From contig NC_090697.1 of NCBI RefSeq assembly GCF_040954835.1, forward strand, positions 27,521,001 to 27,585,000: DNA of 64,000 bases. The letters are read 5' to 3'. Of this stretch, positions 37,471 through 48,500 are shown in pieces. This DNA is from Lepisosteus oculatus (Eukaryota; Chordata; Actinopteri; Semionotiformes; Lepisosteidae). Within the stretch, counting starts at the first letter, position 1, and each line of letters starts with the position of its first letter. The notes under the pieces were generated by a model. The model worked only from the letters and a program-made list of their open reading frames with translations, made no database searches and was not told the origin of the DNA. The translations under genes and the position numbers were made by a program.

Positions 37471-38469
37471 AATGTCAATTTACGAAACATTGTGGTCATC
37501 TCATTTGCAGTCTGCTGTTCTTTTTGCATCATCTTGGCTGGCAGATAGGCAGGGTTTCTAACACTTTTCTTTTGCTGTTTACACTAATGGAGGTGCTTTG
37601 ATTTGTGTGATATAATAATTGTATATAATTGCTTTTGATTTGATAGTATTTTGTAACCTCTTTACTCTTCATAGCTCTTTATACCTCTTTGCTTAACAGA
37701 GGGGATCCCTTTCGTCCGCCAGTGGAGTGCATCCCCACCCAGGTGCATTTAGCCATCATGAGATCTGATTTTAAATTCAAGATGGACATATTTTGGTAGT
37801 TTGAAAAATCCAAAATATTTTTAAATGCAAGTTCTTTTGTGATTGTCAGAGGCATTGAGCAAGTGAAGTTGATGTGTTCCATGAAAGAGAAGGATCTTAA
37901 TTTGATGGAAATGGGCTACATTGTCAGCAAGAGCTGTGTTCTAATAAAGAAGCCCTCCAGGCTCATTGCTGCAGTGTTTTCACTTTAATTCAAAGGACAC
38001 CTTTCATCTTGGGCTGTTGTGTTTAGATTCAGCACTTGTGAACTGATTGAGAGAGACAAAAGCTGTTCTTTTTAATTTTTGTCCTTTTGATCATTTGCTT
38101 TGAAAGTTTTTTTTTGCCATCGTTTCCTCTGTTTTGATTTTTTTTCCTGTACTCTATTTAGCAAACTTTTTCAATGGAACACTGTTGAGTTTGGTACAGT
38201 ATTTGAATATCTACCCTTGTGTTTTATGATGGAAAAGACAAATTTTTAGTTCCTTATGCCCTTTAATTATTATCTATGTGATTACTATTGACCACTGTGT
38301 TGACCATTATATATTTTAGATATTTATCTCAAATGCCATCCTTAAATTTTGCTAGGACCATCTGTAATGTATAATAGTAACTCTTCTGGTCCGTAGTTTA
38401 ACTTAAATGTTTGTAACCTCCTCACAGGTTACTGTGTTAAATGTGATATGTACACAATTACCATCTTAA

Positions 38470-38795
38470 TGCAGCTTGAGCAAGTTAAGAAGGAATGAGA
38501 GAAAAATTGCCCCATCCCCAGTGTGCATAGAGAGACTTATCCTACAACACTCACAGCTGTAATTGCTTAACATGTCTCCACCAAGTGTTGACTCAGGGAG
38601 TGAATACTCATTCAGTCAAATTTTTTACTTTGGGATTTTGTATTTGCACCTAGAGAAGTGTTCATTTTGAGCATTCAAAATCTGATTAAAACTGTTCATA
38701 TTAAAAAATGTGTATACATCACCTGTGAGTCAAGCAAGTGGGACATCAATGGAAGGGGGTGGATATTTTTACTAGGCGCGGTGTAATGGGCTACA
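38470..38795 (+). mobile_element. 3' end of a Tc1-like transposon
   Basis: Reads gagagaaaaattgcccca, ccccagtgtgca, cacagctgtaattgct and ccaccaagtgttgactca in the order found at the 3' end of salmonid-type Tc1 elements, and finishes with a terminal-repeat-like ggaagggggtggatattttt followed by ggcgcggtgta. The coding part is missing upstream. Confidence 0.75.
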
Positions 38796-39099
38796 CACAG
38801 TAGATGGTCAGTCCTTCACATAATAAACAATGCAGTTTTAATTGGGATTTGTTGACTCAAAGTCATTGAAGAAAGAAGCAAGTTTGCCCCTTGTTTGTGA
38901 TGCCCTCTCCAGTGACCCTTAATGTGGAACCAAGGAGAAGAATCCAAATGTTTGATGTGATGTGCTACTTTTTAATAACAGAATACGGTAATAAAGTAAT
39001 GAAGCCATATTGTTCCCTAAAATATTTTAGGAAATAAAGTAAGTGAAATGCATGAAATAATGACATTTTGGAGTTCTCATCTAAAATGTGTGCAATCAA

Positions 39100-39760
39100 A
39101 TTGGATAAATAGATTTTGTTGCTAACCAGGGGGTGTTAGTGACAGAAAGCTTCAGGTCCTTGTGTCGCTGCTTTGCCCTTGACTGTTGCTGGGAAGACAT
39201 TGTGAGATAATAACAAACATGCTGATATTTGCTCAGATATTTATTTTCATTATCTCTGCCAATTATTTTCTGCAATCATCTCACGATGCTATACACATTT
39301 GCTTCTGTTTACAATGATACAGTTGCAAATAAAATAACACAGACAGCAATTATTGCCTGGCATCTGTTCAAAAGAGTGGAAATACATTCATCAACAAAGG
39401 AACAGTGAATTAATTACCATTTACATAAACATGCATGTTAATGTGAAAACTGTCAGAAACCTGTATTTGGACTATTCCGATTAAGCAATTGTCTCTGACT
39501 GGATTCTAAGGAAAAATCACATTATGAAATTAGTTATATTTAATATATGAGATATTTTTTATCCCATAATTTTCTTTATATTTCTTTTTGTTGCCTTCAT
39601 TCATTCTGGATTACACAGCATGTTACAGTGAATTTGGAAGTCTTGAAACCTCTCATTCATCCCAGACTAATTAGACATCTGACAACAGCATTGCCACCCT
39701 GCAGCCTGATCCATTAATTAAAGAGATGAAAATAAAATATTAAAACGCTGTTAGTGATGA
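39100..39760. promoter_or_regulatory. candidate conserved non-coding block with homeodomain-type sites
   Basis: Complex, non-repetitive AT-rich sequence with TAAT cores: gaattaattaccat near 39410, gactaattagac near 39665, ccattaattaaagag near 39710. It contains no recognisable repeat, unlike its flanks. Conservation cannot be tested here. Confidence 0.35.
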
Positions 39761-39891
39761 ATGGGAGGTATCTGGTTTGTTCCCAGTGTAAAAATGAAAT
39801 GATTAGTTCTTCACCTTTATGCACACAACATGTTAATTGTCTGGTGTTGCGATACAGTGCAGTGATGATGTCCAGCAGACACAATCTGACA

Positions 39892-40432
39892 TTAAAGGGG
39901 AACTGCAGCTCCGATTTCTCAGACCGGTTATTAAATCTCTGTAACAAAATAAATTTGTTGGTGGTATAGGAAAAAATGATCAATTTTGAATTGAATTAAT
40001 GGCTCGCTAGTCACGTTAATGACTACTGTAATGTGATGTACGAGACGGTAAGTACAGGTTATACCGCAGACATTTCACCGCAGAAATGTTCCAATGTGAT
40101 CTGCATGCACACTTAACAAGTAGTATTTGTCTACAAAACCATCTAAAAGTTGAGAGCAATACTTCTATTGGATTAAAAGAGACGTATTCACGAGCCTACT
40201 CATTTACAATGTGATAAGGCTGCTTCCTGTCACTGGATGTTTTGTTGCCAATTTCTGAATCGCATTAGATGGCGCTGCACATACCTGGAAATTTAGTCTA
40301 TTTTTTTATGTAATATGAAGGTTCTACAAGTTACTGTGTACATTTTACTTTTATTCTGGTGTGAAATGCACTCATCCATGCTGATTCTTTCTAACCCAGA
40401 AATATAAAACTAGCGTTGCAGTTCCCCTTTAA
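39892..40432. mobile_element. Kolobok-like non-autonomous DNA transposon (MITE) with TTAA target sites
   Basis: Terminal inverted repeats AGGGGAACTGCA (39896-39907) and TGCAGTTCCCCT (40417-40428) are perfect over 12 bp, with TTAA immediately outside at 39892-39895 and 40429-40432. TTAA duplication with an A/G-starting terminus is typical of Kolobok elements. The 533-bp body is non-coding. Confidence 0.75.
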
Positions 40433-42166
40433 AGGTAGAGGGCCAAGAATCCTCTGGACGTCCCCTGGCAGACACATGTAGCCAGGGAGCGACCTGCTGT
40501 TAAACACCTGGCCGTTTTGTCATTGCACATGCTGTACGTGGGAAGTGTTGCAAGGATCTTCCAGCTCTGAACATTTCGAACCTGAAATTTGGTTGAGGTC
40601 AAACCTGAGGTCCTTCATTTCTGCCCATCTCCTCCTCACTCTCCAAGCTACTGATGTGGCACAAACAGAACTGCAGGCCTGGCTGCTGGAATCCAATATA
40701 CTCTCTTCACCTCAACGATTTGTGATTGAATAAAATTGGATTGAACTGTCTATGAGAAATCAATTAGTTTGAAAAGTTGAAGTTTGATTGCGTCCCACAG
40801 AGGGAGTAGGTCAGATGAAAGCCGAGTTACTGGTCTGTATTCATGGAAGTGTCTTCAGGGAGGGTCCCGCCCCAGCAGGGGCAGCATCGCGAAAGAGCGA
40901 GATGCTCTTCTGAAACTCAGAAGAGTGGGGCTGAGGTGGAGGAGAAAAGGGGGCAAAAACTTTGTGGGTAGATCATACTTTTAAAAAGAGAAAAAGAATG
41001 TGGACACTCAGTGTGTGAAAGTAGCAGAAGGTTAGAGAAGGTTAGGGTAGTTCTTTCTGCAGGCACATGTTAAAAACCCCATGTAAAACTCCAGGTCATG
41101 GACCTCCAGATCTCCCACTGACTGTTTTCAGCTTCACGACCCTGTTGGTCTCCCTCAGGCATCTCACATATCTGCTGTGCAGCCTAATAGTCCACAGGAA
41201 GCTACAATTTCCAATTTTTCCAAAGCATGATGAGCTTGAGTCTTGTCATCTCAAGAATGAAGGTGTGGCCATGACAATGAATTAACTGCATTTGTGTCAA
41301 TAGAATGTGTTGACATTACCCTGACAGATGTGCATGTGAGTGCTGTTGTCATGGGCAGGCCATGACACTCCCACACCCCTAGTGGATATACAGAGACATT
41401 GACAGGGGCGAGCAACGTTCTCCATGTTGGTACCAAAATTGAATCATGATTTGACATGTACAGTGAAGTACTGTTGCCGACGTTAATAGTTCTTCCCTGG
41501 AGATGTTGGTTAGTCACTGTAAGGTCTGCAAGCCATGGTTTCTCCCTGCGTGGAGACTTGCATGCCTATAGCTGTAGCTGCAGGAACGCATTGGCACAAT
41601 TATGTGACATTGGCACCAATATCCATCATTCTCTCCAATTCAGCACTAATGAATTTTCCACCTTCTTCAGCACTTGACCTTTTCTGGACAGAAAATGCTC
41701 TCTGAACTACCTGGCACTGAAAACCTCAGTGTTTTAAACCCAGTTATGTACAGCTTTGCAGCTACTTCCACCCCTCACACACTAGAAACTTTCTTTATAC
41801 TATCATGCTTGTATGCTTATGTACTGTATGGAAAAAATGCTTTATCTCCAGAATGCATAAGAAGTAAGAAAAAGGTCCTACAATGGACCTTTGTTGCAAA
41901 ATGATTAATGATTGATTAATGATTATAAAATGTGTGAGAATGAACGAAACATTGTGATAATTGCAATTACTTAAGCCCTAGCAACCTTTTCAGATTTAAC
42001 AAAAAATAGTTCAACAACAAGCAGATTATACAGTGTTTACGTGATACTGGCTTTCTTTTTTTAAAGAAAAATGAATTTGCAGCAGCAGCTCTGTAGTGAT
42101 ACTCCTGATTTTATCTCCCTCCCTCAGCTTCATTCTTGCATGTAGTGAGGGGCTCCAGTGAGCCCA

Positions 42167-42513
42167 CTAGTGGCAGACGAAGCTGAGGCGTCTCTCACAA
42201 CACTCGGTGCTCCAGGTGTAATTCTGGTTCCGATCCAGAGAGACCATCCCGCATAGCTGGCCCAGGCTCCCGTCCGGCTGACCCGCCATCCAGCGGGCAT
42301 AGCTGAGGAGCTCCCTGGTCTCGGCCCAGTACCAGTACCCCCACAGGGCGTGTCTGCGCAGGCCAATCCACACCCCGGGACCAGAGAGGCCTTGCACCGC
42401 GACCTCTAGCATCCTCTGGTTGTCAGGACCGGTGACGCTGAGCAGGTCCCGGTGGAAGGTGAGGCAGTACTGGCCAGCCTCCTGCCATGTCATCTCCTGG
42501 CGCACTGCGATTG
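42167..42513 (-). CDS. lectin gene exon 5, second C-type lectin-like domain
   Basis: Shows the domain's landmarks in order: EAGQYCLTFHRDLLSV, then GVWIGLRR, ARWMAGQPDG, QLCGMV, and TECCERRLSFVCH followed by TAG. QPD at the sugar-site loop usually goes with galactose-type binding, but the later WND triplet reads WST here, so calcium and sugar binding is doubtful. Confidence 0.88.
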
Positions 42514-45500
42514 CTGCATGGGACGCATGGGGTCAAAGGTCAACAAGACAGGCTCATTGTCCTGACAGAGAAATGTAATCAGGTTTCACTGGTTTCACAC
42601 ATACTGTATGTATGCACTATCAGGGCTCTCACTGGGATGTTCATCCTCAGACTGGAAGGTGGGATCTTTTGCATGTGGAAGATTCAAACTTAAGAAACAT
42701 TTCAACTGAAAGAGACCATTTGGTCTTGTCTCATTGGTTTGGTAATGTGTAGCTAATTGCTTATCAGGCTTGTTTGTCTGCTAGTTAAATGATCTGAGAT
42801 CCATTTGGAGGAGAAGTTACTGACATGTCCATTACTGATAGCACCGCATGCCTTCAAGTGGCCAAGAGGCTACAGAGCTCATTGAGAGAGCACTGGCCAA
42901 GAATCCCACTCTACCCTTGAGTGAGGAACAGCAGTCACAGTCAGCTAGTAATATCCCAGGCTTAAACCCACAATCAAAACACAATGAGAACAACTTTACC
43001 AGTTGAGCCGCTTAAAAAGCCTTGTTTCATACTTTAAGTCCATCCAACCCTTCTTCTGGAAATTATAGACTCTGAGAATGAAATTGGCTTCCCCTTAAGT
43101 TCTCTGATTAGGAGCCAAGTCCTGTATTTGACAATCAGAAGTGCTAATGTCATGTTTCAAATCTTCTGTATATTTGCTCAAAATACAATAACAAAAAAAG
43201 CCATAAAAAGACCCGTACTGCTTTATTCACTGTGGAAGACAGTCTGTCCATATTAACTGCCAGGAGACAAGGTCACTCTCTCAGGCGAAAAGACTGAGGC
43301 TGTGGGGTGAGGTTACCTGTGATAGGAGTGTCTGTCTTGGGGCCAGCAGTGGTTTCATCATAGGCTGGAGTCTGGTGTGGGGAGGTGGGGACGGTATTTT
43401 TAGTGGTTCTGACACCAGTAGGCTTTAATGTTGGATATACTGTATAACAGAAAAAGAAGTTCCATATTATACAGCACCAAAGGCAAGACCGTACTTCTTT
43501 TTCTAATGAAACTTCTCATATTTTAAAGAATTAAAAGTTCTAAATGTTTAAGGCTTTGATGTTCTGATCAGCCCTTAAATGTGACCCTTCACTGTTTTTC
43601 AACTTCAGTATTTCTAAAACCATCTGCATCTCTGTATTTAATATCTTCCCTTATCCCAGAGCACAGGACAGTACAGACTCATCGCTTCAGAACACATACC
43701 AGGCCATTTTCCCAAGCTTTTACTTCTCTTTTTTACATTGTCAAATACCACTGGGTAATGCCAGGGCTGAATTTTGGTGTTCGTAGGCCCAAGGCACTGT
43801 GCCTACAGTGCTTAATGGGAAATCTGGCACTGGGTAATACTCAAGTCTCTAAATTTTTTTTGTTTTGGTCTGTAAAAAAAGGAATCTAGAAATGTGGTTT
43901 TAAGAATATAAGACAAACAAGAAGAGGCTGTTTGGTTTGTTTAGGCCATTTGGTAATTAATAACTAATTAATCCGATGATCTCATCCAAACATTTCTTGA
44001 AAGAAGCCTGGGTATCGGCTTCAACAACATGGCCAGGTACAGTAACTCGTTTTTAAGAGTTTTACTAATTTTCCTGTGATATGTGTTCTCCACAGGTTCG
44101 AAGGCATGGACCTGGATTTTCAGTCAAGTCATAATGCCTCACACACAGCGCTGTGTCTGCATTGGGAGAAGGTTTATCCATGTTCTCTGGAAGGAGACCT
44201 GTGCTCAAGGTACAAGGACCGAACCAGGCCTTGCAGCTCACCTGCGAATGGTGTGTTTGGCTTGATGGAGAGTGGGATCAAGGGAATGTTGAGGGTCAAG
44301 CTGGGAAAGACAGTGGCTGGAGACACAGAAGTCAATTATAAATCTTAGAATTGTACAGTAAAGTGAAGAATATTGTCTGTAATATTTCATGATCCCCCAG
44401 TATCCCCAGTGTACTGAAGACATGCTACAGTGTCTTTAGGTGAGACAATCACCAAGGACACTGACGTTTACTCCTGATCCGGGAGGACACTGTCTCTTCT
44501 GGTATTCATTCTAGACTGAATTTGAATTAATGTTTTCTCTTAATGGTCTTCATCACAACTTCTTCCAGGTATTTACTCTTTGTTAATTATAAGTTATCTT
44601 TTACCTGGTGGTTTATAGGAAACCTTTTTATTTGGGAGATCAGAAGTCCCCTTAGATGGTTCTGCTATCTAATACCTTGTTACCTGGTAAGAGAGAATTA
44701 ATGTCCATATATCCAATTATTCAGAAGAGGAAAACTGTCTTACCCCCACAACACAAGAAACTAGTAGTGTTCGCACAGTCTTCAGGATACCATTTGTCCT
44801 TCTCCAATATCACACATGTTTTTGTTGAATCTTCCTTGAGGTCTCCTCTGTCTGACTCATTGAGCACTGTGTTGTCGATCCAGACATAACTGGTGTTCCG
44901 CCATTCCAGTCCGATCCAGAGAACGTCCTCGTCTTTGGAAATATTCCCCTGCACATTTCTCCGTGCTGTGGGAGACAGGACGGCCAGGTCAGTGAAGTGT
45001 TTCTGGCAGAAGCATCGAGCGCTGTTCCAATCCAAGGGTTTCTGCACGATGGAGAGGGGGCCGCAGGAGCTGTTCGTCTGGAGATCAACCACTGTGTGAG
45101 GAAGAAAGAGAGAAATCAAATGTAATAGAATTCTTTTAATGAGAAATTCTGACTTGCATTTTGACACTTAAGGTGTCAAAGGTTAAAAAATTATGGATTT
45201 TTAAAAACCGCTAGATTCCGTTGATTTTATCCCAGATGTAACAGAGGCACACTTATAATTGAGGTCACACTTCAGATTTAATTATCTATCGACGACTGGA
45301 AATTTGCATCTTGTTCAATACAGATCTTAATACATAAGAAACACTGATTGCAACGTCTAGAATTGTACACATGCCTGCTGCCCCTTCTACACAAATCTAT
45401 GGTTTGCTGGGTACAATTTATTCCTGGACAGAAGAGAAAGAATGCAGAAGATGAAAAATGAAAAAATAATGTTGCCTATTCTTCCAAATTTATTCTCCCA

Positions 45501-48500
45501 CCGGCAGAGTTTCCAAACGTTGTTGCTGTCGTAGTTCACAATCATAGCTCTTTCAAACTGGACTTTAAAATCCACCCAATCTACAGTACTACAGGCCAGG
45601 CTTGTATGTTAATTAATTAATACATCAATTGTTTAAAGAAAAATAGTTTGAAAACATTCACAGCATCTAGCCCTTTTACTAGGACACACCTAAATTAATT
45701 CAGATACAAAAGAGTATGTTGAAAGGCTCAATACATTTGTCTGTGTAAGTTCCCTCAGATAGATATTGAAATGCAAACCACAGCTCACATAGTGATATAA
45801 AAAATGGAAATCCATCTGAATGGATTTTATGGTTATGGTCTATGAACTTAAGGTCTATGAACTTTTAAATCTAAATGCAAAGTGATACATTGTCCAGCAC
45901 AAGTCCAACACAACACTCAGTTAAATCTCAAGCATGGTGATGACAACATGAAAAATTGATGTAACAAGGTACAGGAGAATCCAAGAGGAAGCCTGCTTTA
46001 GTGACTCAAGTGACTCAGGTAAATCTGGCTGAAAAAATTCATATTTCAGCCAAATAATTACCTGATAAAGAAGGCCAAAGCCACGCAAAGTCTTACAAGA
46101 AGACAGTGAATGTTCTTGAGTGGCTTAATCAAGGTCTTATTGTGACCTGGAGTCATTTTGTCAAGAAGAAAGGGCAAAATTCCACTACCCCATCATGCAA
46201 ATCTGGTAGAGACTTATTTAGAAACACTGACAGCAGCAAATGCTGCCAAATGTGTTTTCACCAAATTCAGATGTAGGGGAATTAATATTTAAACAATCAA
46301 TACATTTCAGTTCTTTTTTTGTTGGTTATTCTGACATTCAACCTCTTTCACGTAGCAATGTTCAGTATCTTTATTACAATACTGTATACAGTAAATGTAA
46401 ATCAATAAAATGTGCTTATTGTCAGGAGATGTATATTCTTCAAAGATGTTGAAGAAATATTCACCTGGAAAAACATGGGAAGTTGCTTCCACACTTCTAC
46501 ATATGGCTCAATGTTGTCAAATTGTGGTATTGAAATGAATTAACACAGTTGTAGGTGAAAACAGGTACATTTCAACAATGAGATATAGTATACTTAACCT
46601 TCAGTATATCTGAGACAGACAATTAATTTTTCTGCTTCAGATTTCTAAGAAGCCCTGTTCAATTATGAGGAATCAGTTTAGTTGTGTAAGTCTCAAGTCA
46701 TGTAAGCAATATGGAAGATAGCTTAGCATCTGAATTTGATAGGGAGAGAGTAATTTATAAATAATAAGAAAAAGCCAGATAATTAAAGAGGGGCCCTTAC
46801 CTTTTCCATATTTGAAATAATAGCACACTAGAAATCTGTAATAAAGGATTCCTTCCTGTCATCCCTTTGCTTCATCTTAAAATGTAATGGCCCCAGTTTA
46901 TACTTAAAAATGAGTAAAAACTAGGTGGCATGTCATAAAACACATGGTGCTTAATTTTTCACCAGAGAAACCAGGGATGCCAAAGCAACTGGTTCACTCT
47001 ATATACCAGTCGATTTTGGAGTGCTTGCCAGTGGATTGCAAGAATGTTTGGCAAAAAATAAATGGGCCATTTGACTACTTTTTTGATAGCCTAAAAATTC
47101 ATTCAGATCTGTGCATGTGATGTCATAAATTTTACTGCCCTTGTGTGTATTGAACCCTTGTTGAATGGGTTGTTAAAGTATCTTCCTTGAGTGCTGGCTG
47201 ACACTGAAAAAAAGGCTGCAGGAGCTCCGTAAATAAAGAGTGTTGTGGGCGCTGCCCAAGAAAGTTCTCTCGGTTATTGCTGCACGAACCCCACATTCGC
47301 TACTGTGCATAGTGGAGCGAAACAGACTGGCTGTGACACATTCGCCAACAGTTTGATAAGTTTGATTGCCTATTTGATAGTTGTAGTGTCTGAGCGAAAA
47401 TGATGAAGCAAAGAGACCGAAAACTTACCGTTACCACAAGGAACGTGATTATTTTTTTGTACTTTCGCATTAAAATCTGCAATGCTAGCGTCTATGCGAA
47501 AAAGGGAAAGGTAGAACAACATTTCAAAACTGCACACAAAACGTATGATGTCGACTTTCTCGATAAAAGTAAGTTACGGAAAGGAAAAGTGGAAAAATTT
47601 AAATCTCAACTAGCAGCAGTCAGTTTTCACAAGGCCTAATCCAAGAGGGAAAGCGGCAATTATCGTATCATTCCGTGTGAGCCACGTCCTGGCTAAACAC
47701 AAAAGTCATTCAGGGATCGAGAAGTAATTAAAAAAAAGCGTTTGTTGAGGCTCCTGACTTGCTGTTTGGAGACTTAAAAAGCTTCTCAGCGCCAATGCTC
47801 ACATTAAGGTAAGATATTGTTTTTTCTAAAATACAGCATTCATATCAGTGAGGATAATTAAACTTTAATCAGATCTGCTAACAGTTTGGTCAGTGAAACA
47901 AAGAAATCTGAGATTAAAGTTGTTGAAGCACACACTGAAACAAAATCATACTTTAATTTGCTGAACATGTCTTTGAAAAAGCAGTCCTCTCTTCTCCATT
48001 GCTTTCCCAAAATAAACAGAGTATGTTTCATTGTGAATGAGATGAGATTCCTGTATCCTGGCAACATCCACTTTCTTTCTGTACAAAACAGTGCGGGGAA
48101 CTAGAATGATTATTAGGACTGCAAGAATACGTTCATCCCGAGAAGAAGCTACAGACAAAAACTGTTAAAATGCATGAAGGTTAAGATCCATACAGACTCC
48201 CTCAAATGATTGATTACAAAATCTTAGCAGAAATTTCAATCAGATTTTAGCTCTGCCCGTAGTGCCAAGACTACATTAGTCAAAACAATAAATGATCATT
48301 TAATGAGTTCCAAAGCACTTTTAGGCTTGCCGCTGAGAAGAAGTGAAAAGAGGTTACCTTACCTTCAGTTAGGCTGAGCGGATCATCACAGGCGGTGCCT
48401 TCAGCTTTCTCCCAGCCTAAACAGATATCAGAGAGTGGCATTGGTACTGTTCCAGCAAACAGAACTGTTAATGATCAGTATTACATGTGTACTGTGCCTC

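Larger units (their letters stand above)
36217..42166. other. SUPT7L 3'UTR and gene-poor intergenic region
   Basis: No coding potential that I trust. It contains candidate poly(A) signals, a Tc1 3' relic, an AT-rich block that looks constrained, and a Kolobok-like MITE. 40450-42120 is unremarkable unique-looking sequence. Confidence 0.5.
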
